A DNA stretch of 64,000 nucleotides, taken from positions 17,814 to 81,813 of the forward strand of contig DATKSK010000018.1 of assembly GCA_035531755.1 (NCBI GenBank), written 5' to 3'. This DNA comes from Acidimicrobiales bacterium (lineage in GTDB: Bacteria; Actinomycetota; Acidimicrobiia; Acidimicrobiales; UBA8190). Numbering within the stretch: the first letter of the stretch is position 1; each line of letters opens with the position of its first letter. Shown in pieces: positions 8,833 through 17,484 of the stretch. The position numbers and the translations under genes were made by a program. The notes under the pieces were generated by a model that saw only the letters and a program-made list of their open reading frames with translations, did no database searches and was not told the DNA's origin.

Positions 8833-10746
8833 ATGCTGCCGGTGGGTCTACGGATCGAGGACTACGGGATCATCGGCGACACGCACACCGCCGGGCTGGT
8901 GGGGTGCGACGGGTCGATCGACTGGCTGTGCCTCCCGCGCTTCGACTCCGACGCCTGCTTCGCCCAGCTCCTGGGCACGCCCGAGCACGGCTACTGGCGC
9001 ATCGCACCGGCCACGGGTGACTACGAGGTCCGGCGGGCGTACCGCCCCGACTCCCTGGTCCTCGAGACCGAGTTCGAGACCGCCGACGGGGTGGCCCGGC
9101 TCGTCGACTGCATGCCGATCCGCGAGCACCACCCCCAGGTGGTCCGGATGGTCCAGTCCGTGCGGGGCAGCGTGGCCATGCGCATGGACCTCGTGATCCG
9201 CTTCGGGAACGGGTCGATGGTCCCGTGGGTGCGGCGGGTGGACGGGCTGCTGGCCGCCGTCTCCGGCCCCGACGCCCTCGCCCTGTGGACGCCCGTGCGC
9301 ACCCGGGGCGAGGACATGACGACCGCGGCCGAGTTCACCGTGGCCGGCGACGACCACGTCCCCTTCGTGCTCACCTGGTACCCGTCGCAAGAGGCCCCGC
9401 CGCGGCCCGTCGACGCCCACTACGCCATCACCGACACCGAGATGTGGTGGCGCGACTGGGCCGCCATGTGCTCCTACGAAGGGGTGTTCCGCGAGCCGGT
9501 GGTGCGATCGCTGATCACGCTCAAGGCCCTCACCTACCACCCCACCGGGGGAATCGTGGCCGCCCCCACGACGTCGCTGCCCGAGACCCTGGGAGGTGAG
9601 CGCAACTGGGACTACCGCTACTGCTGGCTGCGCGACGCCACCCTGACGCTGCAGGCGCTCATGCGGGGCGGCTACCACGACGAGGCCCTCGACTGGCGCG
9701 ACTGGCTGCTGCGGGCGGTGGCGGGGGACGTCTCGAAGCTCCAGATCATGTACGGGCCCGGGGGCGAGCGCAGGCTCGACGAATGGGTGGTGGACTGGCT
9801 CCCGGGCTACGAGGGCTCGGCCCCGGTGCGCATCGGCAACGCCGCGTCGGGCCAGTTCCAGCTGGACGTCTACGGCGAGGTGCTGTCCGCCCTCTACGAG
9901 GCGTGCGCCGTGGGGAGCCCGCTGAGCGCGTCGGCCTGGGACCTGCAGGTGGCCCTGGTCGAGTTCGTGGAGAACAACTGGCAGGAGCCCGACGAGGGCA
10001 TCTGGGAGGTGCGTGGCCCGCGCCGGCACTTCACCCACTCCAAGGTCATGGCCTGGGTGGCGGTCGACCGCGCCGTGCGCAGCATCGAGGAGCTCGGCCT
10101 CGACGGCCCGCTCGACCGGTGGCGCCAGGTGCGCGACGCCATCCACGAGGAGGTGTGCGCGCAGGGGTACAACGCCGCGGTCGGCTCCTTCACCCAGTAC
10201 TTCGGGTCCGACGCCCTCGACGCCAGCCTGCTCATGATCCCCCTCGTGGGGTTCCTCCCCGCCACCGACGACCGGGTGCGCTCCACGGTCGAGGCGATCG
10301 AGCGCGGACTCACCGAGGACGGCTTCGTCCTGCGCTACCGCACCGGGGACGCCGGTGACGTGGACGGGCTCCACGGGCGCGAGGGCGCCTTCCTGGCCTG
10401 CTCGTTCTGGATGGCCGACTGCCTGCACCTGATCGGCCGCCCCGAGGACGCCCGGGCCATGCTCGAGCGCCTCCTCGGCCTGCGCAACGAGCTCGGGCTG
10501 CTGGCCGAGGAGTACGACGTGCATGCCGGCCGCCAGGTGGGGAACTTCCCGCAGGCCTTCTCGCACGTGTCGCTCGTCAACGCGGCGTTCAACCTCACCG
10601 GCCATCCCCGCATGCACGAGCAGGACGCCGCGCCGGCCGTCCGCCGGTCACACCTGCACGGGGGCCGCAAGCGGTGGGCGGCGGGCCCCGAGCACGGCGG
10701 CCGGCAGCGGCCGGGCCGCGCCGGGAGACCCCCGGAGAGGAGCTAG
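8833..10746 (+). CDS. Glycoside hydrolase family 15 (glucoamylase/trehalase-like)
   Basis: A 637-residue protein. It has the bacterial GH15 N-terminal domain (IEDYGIIGDTHTAGLVGCDGSIDWLC) and the (alpha/alpha)6 barrel motifs GGERNWDYRYCWLRDA and GYEGSAPVRIGN. Likely catalytic acids are Glu392 (GIWEVRG) and Glu517 (HGREGAFLACSFW), at positions homologous to the catalytic pair of the family. Such enzymes release glucose from alpha-glucans, maltosides or trehalose; no signal peptide is seen, so it acts inside the cell. The last 30 residues are a basic Gly/Arg-rich tail. GTG 8842 is an alternative start. It is three bases before glucose dehydrogenase, so glucose released could be oxidised at once. 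Confidence 0.9.
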   Translation: MLPVGLRIEDYGIIGDTHTAGLVGCDGSIDWLCLPRFDSDACFAQLLGTPEHGYWRIAPATGDYEVRRAYRPDSLVLETEFETADGVARLVDCMPIREHHPQVVRMVQSVRGSVAMRMDLVIRFGNGSMVPWVRRVDGLLAAVSGPDALALWTPVRTRGEDMTTAAEFTVAGDDHVPFVLTWYPSQEAPPRPVDAHYAITDTEMWWRDWAAMCSYEGVFREPVVRSLITLKALTYHPTGGIVAAPTTSLPETLGGERNWDYRYCWLRDATLTLQALMRGGYHDEALDWRDWLLRAVAGDVSKLQIMYGPGGERRLDEWVVDWLPGYEGSAPVRIGNAASGQFQLDVYGEVLSALYEACAVGSPLSASAWDLQVALVEFVENNWQEPDEGIWEVRGPRRHFTHSKVMAWVAVDRAVRSIEELGLDGPLDRWRQVRDAIHEEVCAQGYNAAVGSFTQYFGSDALDASLLMIPLVGFLPATDDRVRSTVEAIERGLTEDGFVLRYRTGDAGDVDGLHGREGAFLACSFWMADCLHLIGRPEDARAMLERLLGLRNELGLLAEEYDVHAGRQVGNFPQAFSHVSLVNAAFNLTGHPRMHEQDAAPAVRRSHLHGGRKRWAAGPEHGGRQRPGRAGRPPERS

Positions 10747-10749
10747 GCC

Positions 10750-11796
10750 ATGCAGGCCCTGACGGTGCAGCCCATGACGGCGGGATCGGCGCGCCTCGAC
10801 GACGTCCCCGAGCCGCCCGCCTCCGACGGCCCGGTGCTGGTCCAGACGCTCGCCGTGGGCGTGTGCGGCACCGACATGGAGATCGTGTCGGGGGCGTACG
10901 GGTGGGCGCCGCCGGGTCGCGAACGCCTGGTGCTCGGCCACGAGTCCCTGGGCCGCGTCCTCGAGGCGCCCGACGGCGCACCCGTGGCGGCGGGGGACCT
11001 CGTGGTGGGCATCGTCCGGCGCCCCGACCCGGTGCCCTGCGAGAACTGCGCGGTGGGTGAGTGGGACTTCTGCCGCAACGGCCAGTACACCGAGCGCGGC
11101 ATCAAGGGCCACGACGGCTACTGCTCCGAGCGCTACCGGATCCACCCCGACTTCGCCGTGAAGGTGGACCCCGGCCTGGGAGCGCTCGGCGTGCTCCTGG
11201 AGCCCACGAGCGTGGTGGCCAAGGCGTGGGAGCAGATCGACCGGATCGGCGGGCGGGCCCACTGGGCGCCGCGCCACGCGGTGGTGACCGGCGCGGGGCC
11301 CATCGGCCTGCTGGCCGCGCTCCTGGCGGTGCAGCGCGGGCTCGAGGTGCACGTCTTCGACCAGGTCACGACCGGGATCAAGCCCGACCTCGTGGCGGCG
11401 CTCGGTGCCAGCTACCACACCGGGAAGATCGAGGACGCCTGTTCGAGCCCCGACGTCGTGGTCGAGTGCACCGGGGTCGGGTCGCTCGTGTTCGACGCCA
11501 TGGAGCACCTGGGCCCCGGAGGCGTCGCCTGCCTCACCGGCGTGTCGTCGGGCGGCCGGGCCATGCACGTGGACGCCGGGATGCTCAACCGTTCGATGGT
11601 GCTCGAGAACCAGTCCGTGGTGGGGTCGGTCAACGCCAACCGCCGGCACTACGAGGCGGCCGCGGCCGCGCTGGTGGCGGCCGACCGGTCCTGGCTCGAA
11701 CGCCTCGTGACCCGGCGCGTCCCCCTGGCGGACTGGCAGGACGCCCTGCAGCGCCGGCCCGACGACGTCAAGGTGGTCATCGAGGTCGGGACGTGA
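10750..11796 (+). CDS. Glucose dehydrogenase, zinc-dependent MDR family
   Basis: A 348-residue medium-chain dehydrogenase. Visible features are the catalytic zinc ligands (GVCGTDMEIV and GHESLG), the structural-zinc-type cluster PCENCAVGEWDFC, the Rossmann motif VTGAGPIGLLAALLA, and the C-terminal domain of the archaeal-type glucose dehydrogenase family (NQSVVGSVNANRRHYEAAA). Members oxidise aldoses, mainly glucose, to the lactone with NAD(P). It follows the GH15 gene by three bases and its stop overlaps the next start (GTGA). Together these suggest glucan to glucose to gluconolactone. The exact sugar is not provable from sequence. Confidence 0.85.
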   Translation: MQALTVQPMTAGSARLDDVPEPPASDGPVLVQTLAVGVCGTDMEIVSGAYGWAPPGRERLVLGHESLGRVLEAPDGAPVAAGDLVVGIVRRPDPVPCENCAVGEWDFCRNGQYTERGIKGHDGYCSERYRIHPDFAVKVDPGLGALGVLLEPTSVVAKAWEQIDRIGGRAHWAPRHAVVTGAGPIGLLAALLAVQRGLEVHVFDQVTTGIKPDLVAALGASYHTGKIEDACSSPDVVVECTGVGSLVFDAMEHLGPGGVACLTGVSSGGRAMHVDAGMLNRSMVLENQSVVGSVNANRRHYEAAAAALVAADRSWLERLVTRRVPLADWQDALQRRPDDVKVVIEVGT

Positions 11797-12722
11797 CGAC
11801 GACCGAGATCGCCCCCGGGGTGGTCGAGATCGACACCCTGCTCGGGGGGTGGGAGAAGGTGACGGCCGGCTACCTGGTGCACGGGGACGCCCCCGTGCTG
11901 GTGGAGACCGGGAGCCAGAGCTCGGTGCCGGCGCTGCTCGAGGCGCTCGGCGCGCTCGGGGTGAGCCCCGGCGAGCTGGCCGGGGTGGCGGTCACCCACA
12001 TCCACCTCGACCACGCCGGTGGGGTCGGCGACGTGGCCCGGGCGTTCCCGGCGGCCACCGTGTACGTGCACGAGAAGGGCGCGCGCCACCTGGCCGACCC
12101 GGCCCGGCTCATCGACTCGGCGGCGCGCGTCTACGGGCCGCTGCTCGACTCGCTCTACGGCCGGCTCGACCCCACGCCGGCGGAGCGCATCCACGTGCTC
12201 GCCGACGGCGAGGAGATCCGCGTGGGGCCGGGCCGGGTGCTCACCACCGTGGACTCGCCCGGTCACGCCAAGCACCACCTCGCCCTGCACGACTCGGCGA
12301 GCGGCATCCTGTTCGCAGGCGACGCCGTCGGTGTGCGCCTGCCCGACGCCGGCGTCCTGCGCCCGTCGACGCCGCCGCCCGACTTCGACCTCGACCAGGC
12401 GGTGCGCTCCCTGCACCGCTTCGCCGAGCGGCGGCCGTCGGGGCTCGCCCTGGCCCACTACGGGCTCCTCCCCGAGCCCGCCGCGGTGCTCGCCGAGGCC
12501 GAGGAGACGCTGCGCGCGTGGGCGAGCGTGGCCGAGCAGGCGTGGCGTGCCGGCGATGACATCGCCGGGGCCCTCGAGGCGGCCTTCGCGGGCGACGTGT
12601 CGGGCGTGGACGCCGCGCACCGGGAGAAGCTCGACACGCTCAACGGCGTGCACTCCAACGCGGCGGGCTTCCGGCGCTGGCTCGACTCCCGCGCCGACGC
12701 CTCGAGACCCCCCCAGCCCTGA
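11793..12722 (+). CDS. MBL-fold metallo-hydrolase
   Basis: A 309-residue metallo-beta-lactamase-fold hydrolase. The metal-binding motif is THIHLDHAGG (His69, His71, Asp73, His74), followed by DSPGHAKHHL and LFAGDAVGVRL, which supply the next ligands. A helical C-terminal part (about residues 220-300) with VHSNAAGFRRWLD resembles MBL hydrolases of the SoxH/lactonase type. The start GTG overlaps the stop of glucose dehydrogenase, so the two are translationally coupled. A lactonase hydrolysing the sugar lactone made by that enzyme is an attractive inference, not shown by the sequence. Confidence 0.82.
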   Translation: MTTTEIAPGVVEIDTLLGGWEKVTAGYLVHGDAPVLVETGSQSSVPALLEALGALGVSPGELAGVAVTHIHLDHAGGVGDVARAFPAATVYVHEKGARHLADPARLIDSAARVYGPLLDSLYGRLDPTPAERIHVLADGEEIRVGPGRVLTTVDSPGHAKHHLALHDSASGILFAGDAVGVRLPDAGVLRPSTPPPDFDLDQAVRSLHRFAERRPSGLALAHYGLLPEPAAVLAEAEETLRAWASVAEQAWRAGDDIAGALEAAFAGDVSGVDAAHREKLDTLNGVHSNAAGFRRWLDSRADASRPPQP

Positions 12723-12787
12723 CCGCGGGACCCCGGGAGCCGGCCGTCGGCCGGGACCTTCTCCTCTGGAGCGCCACCGTCACTATC

Positions 12788-12811
12788 CCTAGGTTCGGAC
12801 CTAGGTTCGGA
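12788..12811 (+). promoter_or_regulatory. Duplicated 12-bp element carrying two -10-like hexamers
   Basis: cctaggttcgga is repeated twice head to tail. Each copy contains TAGGTT, a TANNNT -10 hexamer, 12 bp apart, about 60-75 bases upstream of the wax ester synthase start. It may be a duplicated promoter core. Confidence 0.5.
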
Positions 12812-12866
12812 CCCTCGGTCCGGGCCTGGAGTGGTCCCCTTCCACGACGGGGACGGGAGGTCCTAG

Positions 12867-14306
12867 ATGGACGGGACGGCGGAGGCGTTCATGCGAGAGA
12901 GCGACGCCTTCTCCTGGTACATGGAGAACGACCCGGCCCTGCGGGCGACCATCGTCGCCGTGGCCTGGCTGGATCGCGGCCCGGCGTTCGACTCCCTCCA
13001 GGAGCGGCTCGAGCGGGCCACGCGGCTCGTGCCTCGCTTCCGCCAGCGCCCGGTGGACGTCCCGGGGCGGCTGTCGCCGCCGCGCTGGGAGTTCGACCCG
13101 GGTTTCGACCTGACGTGGCACCTGCGGCGGGTGGCCGCCCCGGCGCCCGGCACGCCCGATGCCGTGCTCGGCCTGGCGCGCACCATCGCCACCACGGGGT
13201 TCGACCGTTCGCGCCCTCTGTGGGAGTTCACGCTGGTGGAGCAGCTCGAGGGGGACCGGGCCGCGCTGGTCATGAAGGTCCACCACTCCCTGACCGACGG
13301 CATCGGGGGCATGCAGCTGCTCCTCCTGCTGTTCGACGCCTCCCCCGACCCCGAGCCTCGGGGCGAGATGCCCCCGGCGCCCGGGAGCCCTGCGCTCGGG
13401 CCCGCCGGTCTCGTCCGCGCCGGCGTCGCCCACGACTGGCGCCGGGTCACGGCGCTGGCGCGCCGGGACGCCGCCGCCATGGTCCCGGCCGCCCTCACTG
13501 TCGCCCGCCACCCGGTGCGCAGCACGCGCGACGCCATCGAGACGGCGCGCTCGGTCGGCCGCATGGTCGCCCCCGTCGCGGCCACGCTCTCCCCGGTGAT
13601 GACCGCACGCGGCCTGGGCCGCACCCTGGCCATGATCACGGTGCCCTTCGAGGACCTGCGCCGGTCCTCGGCCCTGGCCGGCGGGACGGTCAACGACGGC
13701 TTCCTGGCCGCCGTCACCGGCGGGCTGCGCCGGTATCACGAGCGCCACGGCGCCACCGTGGGGGATCTCCGGGTCACCATGCCCATCAGCCTGCGCACGC
13801 CCGACGACCCCGCCGCCGGGAACCGGATCACGCTGGCGCGCTTCACGGTCCCCGCCGGCGCCCTCGACCCCGCCGACCGGATCCGTTCCATGGGACAGCG
13901 CTGCCGTCTGGCACGCGAGGAGCGCGCCGTGCCGCACTCGAACGCCATCGCGGGCACGCTCAACCTCCTCCCCCAGGGGGTCGTGGGGAGCATGCTGAAG
14001 CACGTCGACTTCCTGGCCAGCAACGTCCCGGGCCTGTCGTTCCCCGTCTACCTGTGCGGCGTGCCGACGAGCGGCTACTTCGCCTTCGGCCCGACCCTGG
14101 GATCGGCGCTCAACGTCACACTGGTCTCGTACGCGGGGACATGCTGCATCGGGGTGACCGTGGACAGCGCGGCCGTGCCCGACCACGCCGCGCTGGTCGA
14201 GTGCCTGCGGGAGGGCTTCGCCGAGGTCGTGGCCCTCGGCGCCGGGCGCCGGGCGCGCCCCGGGCACGGCACCCCCGACCTCCGGAGGGCCGCTCTGAAA
14301 GACTGA
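12867..14306 (+). CDS. Wax ester synthase/diacylglycerol acyltransferase (WS/DGAT)
   Basis: A 479-residue acyltransferase. The catalytic HHxxxDG motif appears as KVHHSLTDGIGG (near residue 145), with the family motifs PLWEFTLVEQL, NDGFLAAVTGGLRRY, NRITLARFTVP and SNVPG. These enzymes esterify acyl-CoA to fatty alcohol or diacylglycerol and make storage lipid, typical of lipid-storing actinobacteria. GGGAGG eight bases upstream supports the ATG. It is followed closely by a PhyH dioxygenase and a phospholipase C-like gene, suggesting a lipid-related transcription unit. TAGGTT elements upstream may drive it. Confidence 0.92.
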   Translation: MDGTAEAFMRESDAFSWYMENDPALRATIVAVAWLDRGPAFDSLQERLERATRLVPRFRQRPVDVPGRLSPPRWEFDPGFDLTWHLRRVAAPAPGTPDAVLGLARTIATTGFDRSRPLWEFTLVEQLEGDRAALVMKVHHSLTDGIGGMQLLLLLFDASPDPEPRGEMPPAPGSPALGPAGLVRAGVAHDWRRVTALARRDAAAMVPAALTVARHPVRSTRDAIETARSVGRMVAPVAATLSPVMTARGLGRTLAMITVPFEDLRRSSALAGGTVNDGFLAAVTGGLRRYHERHGATVGDLRVTMPISLRTPDDPAAGNRITLARFTVPAGALDPADRIRSMGQRCRLAREERAVPHSNAIAGTLNLLPQGVVGSMLKHVDFLASNVPGLSFPVYLCGVPTSGYFAFGPTLGSALNVTLVSYAGTCCIGVTVDSAAVPDHAALVECLREGFAEVVALGAGRRARPGHGTPDLRRAALKD

Positions 14307-14313
14307 GGGGCGC

Positions 14314-15090
14314 ATGCGCAGCTCCGCGCCCACGGTCGACGACGTGGTGGCTGCTCTCGACCGGGACGGGTACGCCGTCGTCGAGGGCCTGCTCGCCGAG
14401 CCCGAGCTCGGGGAGACCCGCGTCGAACTGCAGCGCGTGCTCCGGGGGGTGCCCGGCGGGCGCAACCCCTTCGAGGGGGCGCGCACGCGGCGGGCCTACG
14501 CGCTCTTCGCCAAGACGCGGTGCCTCGACGCCGCCGCGGTCCACCCCCTCGTCCTCGGCGTGCTCGACGAGGTGCTCGGCCACTGCCAGCTCAGCGCGCC
14601 GACCGGCATCGAGATCGGCCCCGGCGAGGTCGCCCAGGTCCTCCACCACGACGACGGCATCTACCCGCTGCCGCGGCCGCACGGCGAGGTCGTCCTCAAC
14701 ACCATGTGGGCCCTCGACGACTTCACCGAGGCCAACGGCGCCACCCGCCTCGTCCCGGGCAGCCACCGGTGGGTGTCCGAGCAGCCCTCGGCGCAGACCC
14801 CCACGGTGGCGGCCACGATGCCGGCGGGGTCGGTGCTGTTCTATCTGGGCAGCCTCTGGCACGGCGGCGGGGCGAACACCACGAGCCGGCCGCGCCTCGG
14901 CGTGGTGCTCGAGTACGTGGCGTCCTGGCTCCGTCCCCAGGAGAACCACTTCCTGGCGGTGCCCGGGGACACGGTGCGCCGACTCCCCGAGCGCCTGCAG
15001 GAGCTGCTGGGCTACAACATCCGCCCACCGTTCATGGGCTACGTCGACGGCCGGCACCCGCGCCGCGTCCTCGAACGCGACGGGAGCTAG
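14314..15090 (+). CDS. Phytanoyl-CoA dioxygenase (PhyH) family protein
   Basis: A 258-residue Fe(II)/2-oxoglutarate dioxygenase-like protein. The cupin iron triad is visible: HHDD (HxD, about residue 112) and the distal His in LWHGGGAN, with a nearby 2-oxoglutarate-binding Arg in SRPRLGVVLEY. RLVPGSHRW is typical of PhyH. The family hydroxylates lipids and diverse small molecules, so the substrate is open. The spacing to the wax ester synthase is seven bases, with GAGGGG before the ATG; two bases separate it from the phospholipase gene. Co-transcription suggests lipid metabolism. Confidence 0.85.
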   Translation: MRSSAPTVDDVVAALDRDGYAVVEGLLAEPELGETRVELQRVLRGVPGGRNPFEGARTRRAYALFAKTRCLDAAAVHPLVLGVLDEVLGHCQLSAPTGIEIGPGEVAQVLHHDDGIYPLPRPHGEVVLNTMWALDDFTEANGATRLVPGSHRWVSEQPSAQTPTVAATMPAGSVLFYLGSLWHGGGANTTSRPRLGVVLEYVASWLRPQENHFLAVPGDTVRRLPERLQELLGYNIRPPFMGYVDGRHPRRVLERDGS

Positions 15091-15092
15091 GC

Positions 15093-16478
15093 ATGCAGCC
15101 GCGGTCCGGTGGTGCCATCCCCCGCCGCACCTTCCTCCGGGGTGCGGCCGCCGCCGGCCTCGGCGGAACGGGCGCACTGCTGGCCGCCTGCGGCCGGTCG
15201 TCACCGGCGGCCTCCTCCACGACCACCACGGGCGCCGCCGGCCCGACCACCCGGTTCAGGGCCGGTGACCGGCCGTTCCCGTCGCGAGCGGCGGGGACCG
15301 ACATGCTGCCCGAGATCCGCCACATCGTGGTGCTCATGATGGAGAACCACTCCTTCGACAATTACTTCGGGATGCTCGGGCGCGGCGACGGGTTCGACCT
15401 CGACGCCCGGGGCCGTCCCCGCAACGCCAACCCCGGGCCCGACGGCACGCCCGTGGTCGCCTACCCGGCCCGCTCGGTGTGCCAGGCCGACGCGCATGTC
15501 TCGCAGGACTGGGCGGTGAGCCACCAGTCGTGGAACCACGGGCGCAACGACGGCTTCGTGCGGGCCAAGGGCACCGACCCGATGGCCTACTTCACCGGCG
15601 CCGACCTGCCCTTCTACTACTCGCTGGGGCGGACCTTCCCGCTGTGCGACCGGTGGTTCGCGTCGACCATGGCCCAGACCGACCCCAACCGCCGGTTCCT
15701 GATCGCGGGGTCGGCGTTCGGCCTCGTCGACGACTCCTTCCCGGTGTCGGCGACCCGCTCCAACCGCCCGGGCGGGTTCGGGACCGTCTTCGACATGCTC
15801 GACCACTTCGGCATCCCGTGGCTCGACTACTACAGCTCCCTGCCCACGGCGCTGCTGTTCCCCTATGCGGCGGCCGCCGTGGCGCCCAACCTCGAGAAGA
15901 TCGACCACTTCTTCTCCGACGCGGCGGCGGGGACGCTCCCCGGCTTCTGCCTCGTGGAGCCCGACTTCGGCACGGCCTCGGAGGAGAACCCGCAGGACGT
16001 CCAGAACGGCCAGGCGTTCGCGGCCTCGGTGGTGAACGCGGTCATGGCCGGTCCGGCCTGGCCCGACACGGTGTTGATCTGGGTCTACGACGAGCACGGC
16101 GGCTACTACGACCACGTCCCCCCGCAGCGGGCCGTGCCTCCCGACGACATCGCCCCGGACGTCCCTGCCGCCGAGCTCGACGGCGACCATTACAGCTGGA
16201 CCGGGTTCCGGGTGCCCGCCGTGGTGGTGTCGCCCTGGGCCAAGCGGGACTACGTGTCACACGTCGTCCACGACCACACGTCGATCCTCCGTCTCCTCGA
16301 GACGAAGTGGAACCTGCCGGCGCTCTCCAACCGTGACGCCAATGCCAGCAACCTCCTCGACACCCTCGACCTCACGGCGCGCCGGCCACCGTTCCTGTCG
16401 CCGCCCACGCTCGCCGCCGCTCAGGCCGTCTCGGCCGACCAGGTGGCCGCCTGCGCGGCGCTGAACCAGGGGGGCTGA
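15093..16478 (+). CDS. TAT-exported phospholipase C-type phosphoesterase, probable lipoprotein
   Basis: A 461-residue protein. The N-terminus has a twin-arginine signal (PRRTFLRG), a hydrophobic stretch and a lipobox (LLAACG), so export by TAT and lipid anchoring are likely. The body is the phosphoesterase/acid phosphatase AcpA-phospholipase C family: VLMMENHSFDNYFGML, NHGRNDGFV, WVYDEHGGYYDHV and HDHTSILRLLE carry the expected metal-binding Asn, Asp and His residues. Members hydrolyse phospholipids or phosphomonoesters outside the membrane. GGGAG precedes the ATG, two bases after the PhyH stop. Confidence 0.9.
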   Translation: MQPRSGGAIPRRTFLRGAAAAGLGGTGALLAACGRSSPAASSTTTTGAAGPTTRFRAGDRPFPSRAAGTDMLPEIRHIVVLMMENHSFDNYFGMLGRGDGFDLDARGRPRNANPGPDGTPVVAYPARSVCQADAHVSQDWAVSHQSWNHGRNDGFVRAKGTDPMAYFTGADLPFYYSLGRTFPLCDRWFASTMAQTDPNRRFLIAGSAFGLVDDSFPVSATRSNRPGGFGTVFDMLDHFGIPWLDYYSSLPTALLFPYAAAAVAPNLEKIDHFFSDAAAGTLPGFCLVEPDFGTASEENPQDVQNGQAFAASVVNAVMAGPAWPDTVLIWVYDEHGGYYDHVPPQRAVPPDDIAPDVPAAELDGDHYSWTGFRVPAVVVSPWAKRDYVSHVVHDHTSILRLLETKWNLPALSNRDANASNLLDTLDLTARRPPFLSPPTLAAAQAVSADQVAACAALNQGG

Positions 16479-16492
16479 TCCGGCGCGGTCTC

Positions 16493-16553
16493 CGGCCACC
16501 ACCGATCCGCGGCCACCACCGATCTGGGCGGCGCGATCCGGGCGGCGCGATCC
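16493..16553. repeat. Two paired direct repeats after the phospholipase stop
   Basis: cggccaccaccgatc occurs at 16493-16507 and 16510-16524, and gggcggcgcgatcc at 16526-16539 and 16540-16553. The block starts 15 bases after the stop codon and ends just before the promoter of the enoyl-CoA hydratase. ggtggtgg at 16554-16561 is the inverse of ccaccacc. Confidence 0.8.
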
Positions 16554-16564
16554 GGTGGTGGCGG

Positions 16565-16570
16565 TACGGT
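16565..16570 (+). promoter_or_regulatory. Leaderless -10 element of the enoyl-CoA hydratase gene
   Basis: TACGGT ends five bases before the ATG at 16576. With no ribosome binding site visible, this fits a leaderless transcript. Confidence 0.55.
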
Positions 16571-16575
16571 GCGCC

Positions 16576-17352
16576 ATGGCTGAAACAGTGCTGTACCGGC
16601 GACGTGGCCACGTGGTCACCATCACCTACAACCGCCCGGAGGCGCTCAACGCCGTCAACGGCGAGCTGCGCGCCGATCTCAACGCCGCCTTCGCCCGCTT
16701 CCGCGACGAGGAGGAGGCCTGGGTGGGGATCGTCACCGGCTCGGGGCGTGCCTTCTGCGCCGGAGCCGACCTGCGCGACGGCACCGGGTCGACGGGCGCG
16801 TTCGCGGGCACCTTCTGGGAGAAGCCCACCCTCAACTCGTTCGAGAGCGGGTGGGAGATCCACAAGCCCGTCATCGCCGCTGTGAACGGGCACTGCCTGG
16901 GGTACGGGCTCACCCTGGTGACGTGGTGCGACTTCGTCCTGGCGAGCGACCGGGCGAGCTTCGGCTACCCCGAAGTCCGCCTCGGCATCCCCGCCATGGT
17001 GGGCGCCATCCGGCTTCCCCAGAAGGTGGCGTGGGCCGATGCCATGGAGCTGCTGCTCACCGGCGAGCGCGTGGACGCCGAGCACGCCCGGCGGATCGGC
17101 CTCGTGTGGCGGGTGGTCCCCCACGACGACCTCATGACCGAGGCGGAGGCGCTCGCCGACCGCCTGGTGGCGGGGGCGCCGCTGGCGCAGCGGGCCATGA
17201 AGGAGATCGCCGGGCGCGCCGCCCACCTCCCGGTGCTCGAGGCCATCCGGTTCGGCGAGACCATGCGGACCGTCGTGGGGGCCACCGCCGACGCCGCCGA
17301 GGGCCTCACCGCCGCCGCCGAGCGCCGCCCGCCGCGCTGGGCGGGGCGCTGA
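16576..17352 (+). CDS. Enoyl-CoA hydratase/isomerase family protein
   Basis: A 258-residue crotonase-fold protein of normal length. The oxyanion-hole segments are SGRAFCAGADLRDG and NGHCLGYGLTLV. Both catalytic glutamates of true hydratases appear kept: FGYPEVRLG and WADAMELLLTGERV. It could hydrate enoyl-CoA in beta-oxidation, or supply crotonyl-CoA interconversion for the ethylmalonyl-CoA genes 16 kb away (inference). It is monocistronic with its own leaderless-type promoter. Confidence 0.9.
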   Translation: MAETVLYRRRGHVVTITYNRPEALNAVNGELRADLNAAFARFRDEEEAWVGIVTGSGRAFCAGADLRDGTGSTGAFAGTFWEKPTLNSFESGWEIHKPVIAAVNGHCLGYGLTLVTWCDFVLASDRASFGYPEVRLGIPAMVGAIRLPQKVAWADAMELLLTGERVDAEHARRIGLVWRVVPHDDLMTEAEALADRLVAGAPLAQRAMKEIAGRAAHLPVLEAIRFGETMRTVVGATADAAEGLTAAAERRPPRWAGR

Positions 17353-17434
17353 GGCGCGGAAATCCCCAATCTTGAGGAGGCGATCGCCGCGGCGCCTTCC
17401 TAGCCTCGAAGCCGGTACGGCCGTGTCGGTCATC

Positions 17435-17440
17435 TAGGGT
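17435..17440 (+). promoter_or_regulatory. Putative -10 of the beta-helix protein gene
   Basis: TAGGGT lies 44 bases upstream of the ATG at 17485, which would give a leader of about 38 bases containing a G-rich ribosome-binding region. Confidence 0.35.
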
Positions 17441-17484
17441 CGCGGCCACGGGCGACCTCTCGTCGCCAGTTGGGGGGTGTCGGT

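Noticed and set aside
5934..9020. Long plus-strand frames opposite the FAD-oxidase gene and similar shadows elsewhere
   Set aside because: Composition is Arg/Gly/His-biased with no domains, and the opposite strand encodes recognisable proteins.
16576..17352. Crotonase-fold protein lacking catalytic residues
   Set aside because: On inspection both glutamates (GYPEVRLG and ADAMELLLTG) are present, so it can be a true hydratase.
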